DNA from: Qipengyuania gelatinilytica
GTDB taxonomy: Bacteria > Pseudomonadota > Alphaproteobacteria > Sphingomonadales > Sphingomonadaceae
DNA: 64,000 bases
Direction: 5' to 3'
Assembly (NCBI RefSeq): GCF_019711315.1
Contig: NZ_CP081294.1
Span: 2,604,001 to 2,668,000 of the forward strand
Position numbers and translations under genes: made by a program. The notes beneath the pieces are model-generated. The model saw only the letters and a program-made list of their open reading frames with translations. It was not told where the DNA came from and searched no databases. This document shows positions 9,398 through 17,364 of this stretch, in pieces (the first letter of the stretch is position 1; the number at the start of each line of letters is the position of its first letter).

Positions 9398-10336
9398 ATG
9401 ACCAAAGCCGTGATGTCCGCCCTGATCCGCCCGCTGGTGGAGCCGCGCCTGCCCGACTGGGTCGAGCCCCTATGGTTCATGACCAAGGAGCAGGCGCTGG
9501 AGTTCGCTCCCGAGGCGGAGATCGGCTGGTTCGACCTCAACGAAAAAGAGCCGATGGTCGAAATCGCGCATGCCGCGACGAACCTCAAATGGCTCAACTC
9601 GATCTACGCCGGTCTCGATTTCATGCCGCTCGACGTCCTGCAGGAGCGCGGAGTCACGGTGACCAATGGCGTGGGCATCAACGCGCTGACTATCGCCGAA
9701 TATGTCGTCATGCTGATGCTCGCCCACGCGAAGGGATACCGCGAGGTCGTGCGGGCTCAGGACCGGCAGGAATGGCTGCTCGACAGTCCGGGCAAGCGCG
9801 AACTGGCAGGCGAGCGCGTGCTGCTGCTCGGCCTCGGCGCGATCGGCAGCCTTATCAAGACAAGGCTCGAGGCCTTCGACATGAAGGTCATTCCGGTGCG
9901 CCGCTCGGGCGGGGAGGGCGCGCTTCGCCCGGGCGAATGGCGCGAGAAGCTGGGCGAATTCGACTGGGTCATCCTCGCCGTGCCCTCCACCGACGAAACC
10001 CGCCACATGATCGGCGAAATCGAACTTGCCGCCATGCGCCCCAACGCCGTGCTGGTGAATATTGCGCGCGGCGATGTGGTGAAGCAGGACGATCTCGTTG
10101 CCGCGCTGGAGGCCAAGACCATCGAGGCTGCGCTGCTCGATGTGACCGACCCCGAACCGCTGCCCGAGGATCATCCGCTATGGAGCCTCGACAATGCGCA
10201 GGTCACCATGCACCTGTCGGGCCGCGCGCAGACCAAGATGTTCCAGCGCTCGGCCGACCGTTTCGTCGAAAATCTCGAGCGCTGGCACAAGGGCGAAGCG
10301 GTTCAGCCCCAGATGGACCTCGCCGCGGGTTACTGA
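9398..10336 (+). CDS. D-isomer specific 2-hydroxyacid dehydrogenase
   Basis: 312 residues. NAD(P)-dependent reduction of a 2-keto acid, or the reverse. The Rossmann motif LLLGLGAIGSLI is at about residues 141-152, followed by the usual catalytic set: Arg in NIARGDVV, Glu in TDPEPLPEDHPLW, and a C-terminal segment around HLSG where the family has its acid/base His. The ribosome site AGGAGAG sits before the ATG. The substrate cannot be assigned; relatives act on phosphoglycerate, glyoxylate/hydroxypyruvate or phosphonates. The stop codon abuts the stop of the convergent gene with no bases between. Confidence 0.88.
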   Translation: MTKAVMSALIRPLVEPRLPDWVEPLWFMTKEQALEFAPEAEIGWFDLNEKEPMVEIAHAATNLKWLNSIYAGLDFMPLDVLQERGVTVTNGVGINALTIAEYVVMLMLAHAKGYREVVRAQDRQEWLLDSPGKRELAGERVLLLGLGAIGSLIKTRLEAFDMKVIPVRRSGGEGALRPGEWREKLGEFDWVILAVPSTDETRHMIGEIELAAMRPNAVLVNIARGDVVKQDDLVAALEAKTIEAALLDVTDPEPLPEDHPLWSLDNAQVTMHLSGRAQTKMFQRSADRFVENLERWHKGEAVQPQMDLAAGY

Positions 10337-10690
10337 TCAGGCGTCCTCCAGCAGGAGAAGGTCACATTGCACGACCATGCGCGGGCTGGGCGAGAGGCGG
10401 TGTTCCACCTCCACGATACCGGCATCTGCGACCAGCTGGCCTGGGATTGCGAACTCGTGCTCGGGCAGGGAGGCGACAAAGCTTTCTCCCGCCTCGACGG
10501 CTTTCTCCCCTGCGAAGAGCAGCGACAGGCTGTGCCGCGTCCCGGCAAAGGTGATGCTCGCCCAGGATTTCTCAGTATGGGTGATGACCTGACCCTGATG
10601 CTGGCAAAGGACCATCAGCGCGGTACGCAGGCGGTCGCTGGCCGAGCGGCGGGTGTGCGGCGGGCGGGGTGGTTTGCTTTCACTGGACAT
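10337..10690 (-). CDS. Conserved hypothetical protein, second gene of a pair facing the S24 regulator
   Basis: 117 residues, no signal peptide or membrane segment. The N-terminal 15 residues are basic and Pro-rich (KPPRPPHTRRSA); the rest looks like a compact alpha/beta domain (GQVITHTEKSWAS, FAGTRHSLSLLF, MVVQCDLLLLE). I recognise no named family. It overlaps the upstream 70-residue gene by 11 bases, so the two are coupled and probably controlled together from the bidirectional region with the palindromes at 10964-10998. Confidence 0.65.
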   Translation of the reverse strand: MSSESKPPRPPHTRRSASDRLRTALMVLCQHQGQVITHTEKSWASITFAGTRHSLSLLFAGEKAVEAGESFVASLPEHEFAIPGQLVADAGIVEVEHRLSPSPRMVVQCDLLLLEDA

Positions 10691-10892
10691 TGAGCGGCTC
10701 CTGCGAAGGGGCGCCGCTGGCGGCCTCGAAGCCCATCATGAAGCCGCGAATACGGGCCTCGGTCCCGCTGCGCGGTTCGCGGCCCATGCGCAGGTCGAGT
10801 ACGAAGCGCGGATCATGTGCGGCAAGACGGCCGAACTTGGTCGGCGGCATGTCGTAGGCGCGCAGGAATTTTTCGATTGAGCGGATCAGCAT
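10680..10892 (-). CDS. Small HTH-like protein divergent from the S24 regulator
   Basis: 70 residues from the ATG at 10892, chosen because GGGGAG lies 8 bases before it; a TTG at 10898 is too close. The segment MPPTKFGRLAAHDPRFVLDLRMGREP has the spacing of a helix-turn-helix of the XRE kind (TxFGRxA, then recognition helix and a GR[x]P turn), but it is short and I call it only HTH-like. A role as accessory DNA-binding protein or repressor partner is inference. It starts 92 bases from the S24 regulator's operators. Confidence 0.65.
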   Translation of the reverse strand: MLIRSIEKFLRAYDMPPTKFGRLAAHDPRFVLDLRMGREPRSGTEARIRGFMMGFEAASGAPSQEPLNVQ

Positions 10893-10963
10893 CTGCAAAG
10901 CTCCCCATGGCTGGTTCCAACTGGCGAATCGCTCGCCGTGTTCCTGATTCGTTCCACTCTAAA

Positions 10964-10998
10964 TCCTACTTGTCTAGGAAAAATCCTATGCTATAGGA
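10964..10998. promoter_or_regulatory. Two tandem palindromes, likely operators of the S24 regulator
   Basis: TCCTA-N6-TAGGA at 10964-10979 and TCCTAT-GCT-ATAGGA at 10984-10998 lie in the intergenic space between the divergent genes at 10892 and 11072. Their centres are about 20 bases apart, two helical turns, as expected for cooperative dimers. The simplest reading is that the S24/HTH protein binds both and represses itself and the divergent pair. Confidence 0.6.
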
Positions 10999-11071
10999 AT
11001 TTTCTCGCATGGGTCCTCTTCAGATACCGAAATTCGGCGTTCCGGAAGGGCTTCAATGAAGGAGCAATAGC

Positions 11072-11710
11072 TTGGCAGACATGACCCCGGAGCGCGCAAG
11101 GCTGGTCGAGCTGACCGAGAAAAGCCGCACGAGCCTTGCTTCGCTTTCTTCGATGTTGGGGCGTAATTCCAGTTACTTACAGCAGTTCGTTCGCAAGGGC
11201 AGCCCGCGCAAGCTGGAAGAGGCCGACCGCCGACGACTGGCGGAATTCTTCGGCGTCGACGAAATCGAACTCGGTGCCGATCCCGATCTTCGTCACGCGC
11301 GCGAATCGGGGGATTTCCTGGCCGTCCCAAGGCTCGCGCTGGACGCCTCAGCGGGGCCGGGTGCCTTTTCGGCGGAAGAAATTTCCCTCGACAGTTTCCG
11401 TTTCAGCCGCCGCTGGCTACGCGAGATGGGGCTCGAAGGAGCCGACCTCACCGCAATCCGCGTCGAGGGTGACAGCATGGAGCCGACATTGCGCAGCGGC
11501 GACGAGATATTCGTCGACCGCAACAAGCGCAGCGGCGAGGGCATCCACGTCGTCCGCATCGGCGATGCACTTCACGTGAAGCAGGTCCAGACCAGCGCAC
11601 CGGGCCGGATCGCGCTGATCAGCGCGAACGATGCCTATGCCCCGATCGAACTTGAGCGCGGCGAGGTCGAGATTATCGGCAGGGTCGTTTGGAAGGGTGG
11701 AAGGTTGTGA
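11072..11710 (+). CDS. S24 peptidase-fold HTH transcriptional regulator (LexA/CI-like)
   Basis: 212 residues with a TTG start, supported by AAGGAG 7 bases upstream (the next ATG at 11081 is 16 bases away). Residues 15-60 form an HTH (SLASLSSMLGRNSSYLQQF). A linker ends in DASAGPGA, placed like the auto-cleavage region. The S24 domain contains the catalytic Ser in RVEGDSMEPTL and the candidate Lys in LHVKQVQ. Cleavage-controlled repression as in LexA or phage CI is possible but inferred; many chromosomal members act as phage-type or stress regulators. It overlaps the next gene by 4 bases and faces two palindromes. Confidence 0.88.
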   Translation: MADMTPERARLVELTEKSRTSLASLSSMLGRNSSYLQQFVRKGSPRKLEEADRRRLAEFFGVDEIELGADPDLRHARESGDFLAVPRLALDASAGPGAFSAEEISLDSFRFSRRWLREMGLEGADLTAIRVEGDSMEPTLRSGDEIFVDRNKRSGEGIHVVRIGDALHVKQVQTSAPGRIALISANDAYAPIELERGEVEIIGRVVWKGGRL

Positions 11711-12027
11711 CGCCCATTGAAGATGATCCCGGGGACTTTCGTGAGACCTATAACCGGCGCAGCCTGGCCTCCTGTGGTGGGTGCCTCTTCGTTGTCTTCC
11801 TTCTTCCGTACCTGCTCTGGCTTATCGGCCTGGGGACAGAGGCGAATGTCCCGATCTTCCTGATCCTGGCCGCTTTGGCGGTCGCCTGGTCGATCTGGGC
11901 AAGGATGAGCGTGAAATGCCCGCGCTGCGGCCGGCCGCTTGGATATTCGCCAGTAGCGCCACCAGTTTTTGCCCCGAAAATCTGCCACGGATGCGGACTG
12001 GATTTCGAGAAGGCCGAAGACCGCTGA
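11707..12027 (+). CDS. Membrane protein with a C-terminal zinc ribbon
   Basis: 106 residues. The GTG at 11707 overlaps the regulator's stop (GTGA), which makes it the best start over a TTG at 11689. Two adjacent hydrophobic segments (GCLFVVFLLPYLLWLIGLG and FLILAALAVAWSIWA) are followed by a likely cytoplasmic zinc ribbon, CPRC...CHGC. Function is unknown. Coupling to the S24 regulator suggests a shared mRNA and possibly a shared response. Confidence 0.72.
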   Translation: MTPIEDDPGDFRETYNRRSLASCGGCLFVVFLLPYLLWLIGLGTEANVPIFLILAALAVAWSIWARMSVKCPRCGRPLGYSPVAPPVFAPKICHGCGLDFEKAEDR

Positions 12028-12040
12028 GCGACGAGGGGGC

Positions 12041-12057
12041 CTGCGGTAATTCCGCAG
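12041..12057. terminator. Short hairpin between convergent genes
   Basis: CTGCGG at 12041-12046 pairs perfectly with CCGCAG at 12052-12057 around a 5-base loop. It lies between the convergent stops at 12027 and 12068. There is no T-run, so it is at best a weak bidirectional terminator. Confidence 0.35.
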
Positions 12058-12067
12058 CCGACACGAT

Positions 12068-12451
12068 TCAGCTGGGCAGTCGGTGGTAATCCTCGTCCTG
12101 CAGGGTCAGCATGTAATCGGCTATCAGTTCGATATCTTCCTCGACCAGATCGACGTCCATCTGCATCGGGTAGTTGTGCGCGTCCGAAAGGAAGTCGACC
12201 AGCGTCTCGCGCGTGACGCCGGGCGAATTAGCGATGTCGGCAAAGCCCGGAGCTTGCGGATTGGGCGAAATCTCGTTGGTCTTCACCGCGTGGCAATCGC
12301 CGCAGATCGCGGTGACCAATATCGGCGGCTCCTTCTCCGCGCTCGCAGCTACAGTGGTTGTGGCGGGCGCTGCCGTTTCCACCGAGGATCCGTTGACCTG
12401 GCACCCACTGGCGAACAGGCCGAGAATAACGATTGCCTTTAAGTGCCTCAC
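12068..12451 (-). CDS. c-type cytochrome lipoprotein
   Basis: 127 residues from the GTG at 12451, favoured because AGGAGG lies 6 bases before it; the ATG at 12457 sits directly on that site. A lipoprotein signal (LGLFASGC), then a low-complexity Ala/Thr linker, then one heme motif CGDCH. Candidate axial Met residues are in NYPMQMD and ADYML. It is a small monoheme cytochrome probably anchored to a membrane in the periplasm. No oxidase or dehydrogenase partner is adjacent, so its electron donor and acceptor are unknown. Confidence 0.82.
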   Translation of the reverse strand: MRHLKAIVILGLFASGCQVNGSSVETAAPATTTVAASAEKEPPILVTAICGDCHAVKTNEISPNPQAPGFADIANSPGVTRETLVDFLSDAHNYPMQMDVDLVEEDIELIADYMLTLQDEDYHRLPS

Positions 12452-12539
12452 ATCCATCCTCCTATGGGGCGAGGATAGCACAAGCAGGCACCCCCGCATT
12501 GATGTAGATCAAGAATGGATGGCGCCTGACCGTTCCGAG

Positions 12540-12914
12540 TCAGCTCGCGCCCTGCGTCCTGAGGTCGGTGTTGTGCAGCCTGACCTGCGCAATATCGTTC
12601 TGTTCGAAAACCAGCGAGATCGCGAGCGGCGCATCGCCGTCGACATCGGGGCATTTCCATAGGATGACGATGGTGTCGGGCTTCTCCCGGTCGAGTACGC
12701 GGCGCGGGTAGCGGTTGCTGCAATTCGCATAGAGCGACTTGAGCTGTTCCTGCTCTTCGACAGAGGGTGCGCGGACGAAGTCGCTACCGACGAATGCGCT
12801 TTCGCCTTTCACTGCGTCTGCAAAGCGTTTGGCCACGTCCACCTTGGGATCCTGGCCGGCTGAAAGGCTGGTAGAGCACGCCAGCAGGACGGCTCCCGTC
12901 AAGATTGTCTTCAT
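12540..12914 (-). CDS. Secreted hypothetical protein
   Basis: 124 residues. The ATG at 12914 follows GGAGGAGAA. The N-terminal signal (MKTILTGAVLLACSTSLSAG) ends either in a lipobox LLAC or at a signal peptidase I site after SAG. The mature part has two cysteines (YANCSNRYP, ILWKCPD) that could form a disulfide. No family is recognised. It is on the same strand as the cytochrome c gene, 88 bases upstream of it. Confidence 0.7.
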   Translation of the reverse strand: MKTILTGAVLLACSTSLSAGQDPKVDVAKRFADAVKGESAFVGSDFVRAPSVEEQEQLKSLYANCSNRYPRRVLDREKPDTIVILWKCPDVDGDAPLAISLVFEQNDIAQVRLHNTDLRTQGAS

Positions 12915-13042
12915 CGCGCTTTCTCCTCCATCGCCCTCAAACCGCGCTAATAATGCCATTTTTCCGGAGGGGCGGCAAACGGGAAGCGCGGTGCGCGGGT
13001 GCATGCTTGCAATCGCAGGGCGTGCAGGCCATCTCGCCTTTC

Positions 13043-13711
13043 ATGACCGATACTCCTGCGACCCCGCCCATGAAGGCCGGCATCGTGCCGGTGACGCCGC
13101 TCCAGCAGAATTGTTCGCTGATCTGGTGCACGGCCACCAACAAGGGCGCGCTCATCGATCCCGGTGGCGATCTCGACAAGCTGAAGGCGGCAGTGAAGCA
13201 GACCGGTGTCGAGCTGGAAAAAATCCTCATCACGCATGGTCACATGGACCACTGCGGAGAGGCGGGCGTCCTTGCAAAGGAACTCGGTCTCCCGATCGAA
13301 GGCCCGCACGAGGCCGACCGGTTCTGGATCGCGCGACTCGAGGAAGATGGCGCGCGCTACGGAATGAATTCGCAGGTGTTCGAGCCCGACCGCTGGCTGG
13401 AGGATGGCGACACTGTCACTGTGGGCGAACTCACGCTGGAGGTCATCCACTGCCCCGGCCACACGCCCGGCCACGTGGTCTTCTTCCACCGGCCGAGCAA
13501 GTTCGCAGTCGTCGGTGATGTGCTGTTCCAAGGGAGCATCGGGCGCACCGATTTCCCGATGGGCAATCACCAGGACCTGATCGACGCGATCACGAAGAAG
13601 CTCTGGCCGCTTGGGGACGACGTGACCTTCATCCCCGGTCACGGGCCAACCAGCACCTTCGGGCAGGAGCGAAAGACCAACGCCTTCGTCAGCGACGCGG
13701 CGCTGGCCTGA
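13043..13711 (+). CDS. MBL-fold metallo-hydrolase (glyoxalase II-like, YcbL type)
   Basis: 222 residues. The metal site motif ITHGHMDHCGE is clear, as are CPGHTPGHVVF, VVGDVLF and a late metal-ligand His in IPGHGP. The chain is shorter than true glyoxalase II and lacks its C-terminal substrate domain, which fits the YcbL-like or persulfide dioxygenase-like subgroup. Start at 13043 (MTDTP); an ATG at 13070 is also possible. A thioester or persulfide substrate is inferred. Confidence 0.87.
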   Translation: MTDTPATPPMKAGIVPVTPLQQNCSLIWCTATNKGALIDPGGDLDKLKAAVKQTGVELEKILITHGHMDHCGEAGVLAKELGLPIEGPHEADRFWIARLEEDGARYGMNSQVFEPDRWLEDGDTVTVGELTLEVIHCPGHTPGHVVFFHRPSKFAVVGDVLFQGSIGRTDFPMGNHQDLIDAITKKLWPLGDDVTFIPGHGPTSTFGQERKTNAFVSDAALA

Positions 13712-13718
13712 GCGCGTC

Positions 13719-14126
13719 TTACATCACGCCGAGCGGGATCAGGACCGCCACTGCGGCAAGGCCGAGCTGCGTGAGCATGGTGATGATGACGCCGACCGAG
13801 CGGCCCTTGGCGAGCGTGCCGCCATCCATGCCGAATCCATGGGCGATGCGTCCCAGCATGTAGATGCCGGCGATCCAAGCTAGCCACGGATTGCCGCGGC
13901 CCGAAAGCTCGATCGCGGCAATCAGGATCAATACGAAGGCGGTATTCTCGACGAAGTTGAGCTGCGCGCGCATGCGTGCTGTGAGCGGGCCGCCTGCGCC
14001 ATCGTCACCGATGGATACCTTGTGCTTGATGCGCATCTGGCCGACCCGGATCGAGAGCCAGAGATTGATGATTGCCGCAGCCGCAGCGGCGGTCAGCGTG
14101 ACCGGAAGGACGATACCCATTCCCAT
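13719..14126 (-). CDS. MAPEG family membrane protein
   Basis: 135 residues with four hydrophobic helices. It matches the MAPEG (glutathione/eicosanoid) superfamily pattern: NLWLSIRVGQMR, the loop R(M)RAQLNFVENTAFVLIL, and a late YMLGRIAHGFGM. Members are often glutathione transferases or peroxidases in the inner membrane; the bacterial role is mostly unknown. Stop codons of this gene and the upstream hydrolase are 7 bases apart. Confidence 0.85.
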   Translation of the reverse strand: MGMGIVLPVTLTAAAAAAIINLWLSIRVGQMRIKHKVSIGDDGAGGPLTARMRAQLNFVENTAFVLILIAAIELSGRGNPWLAWIAGIYMLGRIAHGFGMDGGTLAKGRSVGVIITMLTQLGLAAVAVLIPLGVM

Positions 14127-14212
14127 TTCTCCCTTTGCGTGCCCTTGCGCTCCTGGTTAGGGTCTGGGCTGGAGGGCGGCAATCGCGGCTTGAGGATTAT
14201 CCTCCACTGCGC

Positions 14213-14240
14213 TTGCATCACCCTGAAAATTCGCTATAGC
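14213..14240 (+). promoter_or_regulatory. Candidate sigma-70 promoter for rpmF-plsX-fabH
   Basis: TTGCAT at 14213-14218 and TATAGC at 14235-14240 are separated by 16 bases. It lies 120 bases before rpmF, in a 233-base gap after the divergent MAPEG gene. The spacing and the -10 sequence are good for an alphaproteobacterial housekeeping promoter; no experimental start is known. Confidence 0.45.
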
Positions 14241-14359
14241 GCGCGCCTTCACCGTCATGGTCGGGATTTTCCAGCCATCGCGCCTCTTGTGCGATGCCTG
14301 ACTGTCCCCTAGGGCGGCCACCGAAATTGACTGAAATTGTTTGAGGAACAGGTGCCGAG

Positions 14360-14542
14360 ATGGCCGTCCCCAAGAGAAAAGTATCGCCCCACCGTCGTGG
14401 CAACCGTCGTGCGCATGATTCGCTCAAGGTCGAAGCTCATCACGAGTGCTCGAACTGTGGCGAGCTGAAGCGTCCGCACAACCTGTGCCCGCACTGTGGC
14501 TACTACAACGGGCGCGAAGTACTCGCCCCCGAAGGTCTCTAA
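14360..14542 (+). CDS. rpmF: 50S ribosomal protein L32
   Basis: 60 residues, exactly the usual size. It starts [19 protein letters not shown] and carries the zinc ribbon CSNC...CPHC. It is placed before plsX and fabH, the order conserved across bacteria that links ribosome and fatty-acid synthesis. Confidence 0.98.
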   Translation: MAVPKRKVSPHRRGNRRAHDSLKVEAHHECSNCGELKRPHNLCPHCGYYNGREVLAPEGL

Positions 14543-14568
14543 GACCCTAACTTGTTTCGGAGGACGTC

Positions 14569-15606
14569 ATGAGTTTGCCGCGTATCGCCATTGACGCGAT
14601 GGGCGGGGACGAAGGCGTTCGTGTAATGGTCGAAGGCGCCGCGCTTGCGCGTAGGCGCCACGATCGATTCAAGTTCCTGCTGGTCGGTGACGAAACGCGG
14701 ATCAAGGCCGCGCTCGAAGATCACCCCGGCATGGCGGAAGCCAGCGAAATCCTGCACTGCGAAGACGTGGTCGGTGGCGACGAGAAGCCCAGCCGGGCGC
14801 TCCGCCGTGCCAAGACCACCAGCATGGGCCTTGCCGTCGACGCCGTGAAGCGCGGCGAAGCGGGCGCAGCCGTGTCTGCGGGTAATACCGGCGCGCTGAT
14901 GGCGATGAGCAAGCTCGCGCTGCGCACCATGCCCGGCCTCGACCGTCCGGCACTTGCCGCTCTGTTGCCGACGCTTGGCGACAATGACGTGATCATGCTC
15001 GACCTCGGCGCGAACCGCGAATGCGATGCGCGCAACCTCGTGCAGTTCGCCATCATGGGCGCTGCCTATTCCCGCATCGTCACCGGCCGCGAGCGTCCGC
15101 GCGTTCGCCTGCTGAACATCGGGACCGAGGAAACCAAGGGCACCGAAGACATCCAGGCCGCCGCCGACAGCCTTCGTGCTGCCTCGGGCCTCGCGATGGA
15201 TTTCGAAGGCTATGTCGAAGCGGATAAGATCAACCGCGGCGAATGCGACGTGGTCGTGTGCGACGGTTTCTCCGGCAATATTGCCCTTAAGGCCATCGAA
15301 GGTGCGGCACGCTTCGTGACCGACCTCCTGAAGCGCGCCTTTTCTTCCTCGATCCGGTCGAAGGTCGGCTTCCTCGTCTCGCGCCCCGCGACGGAGCTGC
15401 TGCGCCACCATCTCGACCCGAACAACCACAACGGCGCCGTCTTCCTCGGCCTCAATGGCGTGGTGGTGAAGAGCCACGGTAGCGCCAATGCCAAGGGCGT
15501 GGCCAATGCGGTCGAAGTTGCCGCGCGCCTGCTCGAAGACGACATCACCAACCGCATCGCCAAGGATCTTGGCGCACTGGGTTCCGAAGAGCTTTCGGCC
15601 AAATGA
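14569..15606 (+). CDS. plsX: Phosphate acyltransferase PlsX
   Basis: 345 residues. Converts acyl-ACP to acyl-phosphate, the first step of PlsX/PlsY phospholipid synthesis. The N-terminus [43 protein letters not shown] and [12 protein letters not shown] are diagnostic. It overlaps fabH by 4 bases (ATGA), so translation is coupled. Confidence 0.98.
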   Translation: MSLPRIAIDAMGGDEGVRVMVEGAALARRRHDRFKFLLVGDETRIKAALEDHPGMAEASEILHCEDVVGGDEKPSRALRRAKTTSMGLAVDAVKRGEAGAAVSAGNTGALMAMSKLALRTMPGLDRPALAALLPTLGDNDVIMLDLGANRECDARNLVQFAIMGAAYSRIVTGRERPRVRLLNIGTEETKGTEDIQAAADSLRAASGLAMDFEGYVEADKINRGECDVVVCDGFSGNIALKAIEGAARFVTDLLKRAFSSSIRSKVGFLVSRPATELLRHHLDPNNHNGAVFLGLNGVVVKSHGSANAKGVANAVEVAARLLEDDITNRIAKDLGALGSEELSAK

Positions 15607-16568
15607 TCCGCGCAGTCATCACCGGTAGCGGCAGCGCGCTTCCCGAACAGTGCGTCACCAATGCCGAGATGGCAAAGCGCGTAGATACGACCGACGAATG
15701 GATCGTCGAGCGTACCGGCATCCGCCAGCGCTATATCGCTGCCGAGGGTGAGACCACCTCCAGCCTCGCCACCGAAGCTGCGCGCAAGGCGCTCGAAGAT
15801 GCAGGCGTTGACGCGAGCGAGATCGGCCTGATCATCCTTGCGACCGCCACCCCCGATCATACTTTCCCGGCGACCGCCACACAGGTTCAGGCGAACCTTG
15901 GCTGCCGCGGCGGTGTTGCCTTCGATGTGCAGGCCGTCTGCTCGGGCTTTCTCTACGCGCTCGGCACTGCCGACTCGCTGCTGCGGACCGGCATGGCCAA
16001 GAAGGCGCTGGTCATCGGCGCAGAGACTTTCAGCCGCATCCTCGACTGGGAAGACCGCACGACCTGCGTGCTTTTCGGTGACGGTGCAGGCGCAGTGGTA
16101 CTCGAAGTACGCGATACGGCCGATGACGGACCGGGCATCCTTGCCACGAAACTCCATGCCGATGGCGAGCACAAGGACCTGCTCTACGTCGACGGCGGCC
16201 CCTCGACCACGGGCGAGGTCGGCAAGCTGCGCATGAAGGGCCGCGAAGTCTTCCGCCATGCGGTCGTGAATCTTGCCGATGTCCTCAAGGAAGTCCTTGA
16301 GGATGCAGGAGTGGAATCGGGCGATGTCGACTGGGTGGTTCCGCATCAGGCGAACGCGCGCATCCTCGATGCGACGGCGCGAAAGCTCGGCCTGTCCACC
16401 GACAAGATCGTTGTGACAGTCGACCAGCACGCCAATACCTCGGCTGCATCGGTTCCGCTCGCCTTCGACGTTGCGCGCAAGGACGGCCGGATCAAGCAGG
16501 GCGACCTCGTCATGTTCGAAGCGATGGGTGGCGGCTTTACCTGGGGTGCTTCGCTCGCGCGAATGTAA
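15603..16568 (+). CDS. fabH: 3-oxoacyl-ACP synthase III (FabH)
   Basis: 321 residues. Condenses acetyl-CoA with malonyl-ACP to start fatty-acid chains. The catalytic Cys is in [14 protein letters not shown], the His in VPHQANARI and the Asn in [26 protein letters not shown] is near the N-terminus. It is coupled to plsX. Downstream there are about 100 bases before ihfA. Confidence 0.98.
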   Translation: MIRAVITGSGSALPEQCVTNAEMAKRVDTTDEWIVERTGIRQRYIAAEGETTSSLATEAARKALEDAGVDASEIGLIILATATPDHTFPATATQVQANLGCRGGVAFDVQAVCSGFLYALGTADSLLRTGMAKKALVIGAETFSRILDWEDRTTCVLFGDGAGAVVLEVRDTADDGPGILATKLHADGEHKDLLYVDGGPSTTGEVGKLRMKGREVFRHAVVNLADVLKEVLEDAGVESGDVDWVVPHQANARILDATARKLGLSTDKIVVTVDQHANTSAASVPLAFDVARKDGRIKQGDLVMFEAMGGGFTWGASLARM

Positions 16569-16671
16569 CAAATGATGTTTTTTTCGGCTCTTCGCATTGC
16601 CGAAATCCCAAAAATCCAGTAAGTTGCTGATCTCGCAATAACCCAGGGTCGCGTCTGGGGAAGGACAGTAA

Positions 16672-16977
16672 ATGGATATGATGCGCTCCGTGGGGACGCT
16701 GACCCGCGCAGACCTAGCAGAAACGATCAACCGCAAGATGGGCCTCAGCCGTGCGGAATCGCTCGATCTCGTCGAAGATATTCTCGCCAAGATGTGCGAC
16801 GCGCTCGCTCGCGGCGAAAACGTGAAGATTTCCGGCTTCGGCAGCTTCGTCCTTCGCGACAAGAAAGAACGTATCGGCCGCAATCCCAAGACCGGTGTCG
16901 AAGTGCCGATCACGCCGCGCCGCGTGATGACCTTCCGCGCCAGCCAGCTGTTGAAAGAGCGGATTGCAAAGGGCTGA
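16672..16977 (+). CDS. ihfA: Integration host factor alpha subunit
   Basis: 101 residues. DNA-bending nucleoid protein that works with IhfB. The start at 16672 follows AAGGA. The HU/IHF signature is intact ([18 protein letters not shown], then RIGRNPKTG with the intercalating Pro arm) and the [10 protein letters not shown] start matches the alpha subunit. It stands in the conserved order plsX-fabH-ihfA-merR seen in alphaproteobacteria. Confidence 0.96.
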   Translation: MDMMRSVGTLTRADLAETINRKMGLSRAESLDLVEDILAKMCDALARGENVKISGFGSFVLRDKKERIGRNPKTGVEVPITPRRVMTFRASQLLKERIAKG

Positions 16978-16998
16978 GTTTAGCGGTTAAGACCGCTC

Positions 16999-17361
16999 AT
17001 GGCCGAGTTTAGCGATCACAAGGAAGCCGGTGCCCTGCGCACCATTGGCGAGGTTGCCGCGGCAACCGGCATCAAGACGCATGTGCTGCGCTATTGGGAA
17101 CAGCAATTCCCCCAGCTGAAACCGCTCAAGCGCAGTGGCGGCAGGCGCTATTACCGCGCGGAAGATGTTGCGCTGGTCGAAAAGATCGACCGGCTGGTCA
17201 ATCGCGACGGATATACGCTGAAGGGCGCGAAAGCGGCGCTGCGCGAAGTGCCTGATCAGCAGGCAGCCGCGCAGGCTCCTATGGCTGCAGCTGATACGGG
17301 CGACATCCTCCCCCGGCTCAAGGCGATCCGGGACGATTTGAAAGCCGCTCTGGCTGTCTGA
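16999..17361 (+). CDS. MerR family transcriptional regulator
   Basis: 120 residues. The winged HTH is at the N-terminus ([34 protein letters not shown]), followed by a short helical tail without metal-binding cysteines. It is the standard fifth gene of the rpmF-plsX-fabH-ihfA cluster; the ligand and target are unknown. Its stop is 3 bases from the convergent M24 peptidase stop. Confidence 0.9.
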   Translation: MAEFSDHKEAGALRTIGEVAAATGIKTHVLRYWEQQFPQLKPLKRSGGRRYYRAEDVALVEKIDRLVNRDGYTLKGAKAALREVPDQQAAAQAPMAAADTGDILPRLKAIRDDLKAALAV

Positions 17362-17364
17362 GCC

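Noticed and set aside
14127..14359. Possible tRNA gene in the gap before rpmF
   Set aside because: No cloverleaf or GGTTCRANYCC-type arm can be formed; the gap holds a promoter only.
15210..16913. Reverse open frame of about 567 codons
   Set aside because: Spans plsX, fabH and ihfA on the opposite strand; those three are unmistakable.
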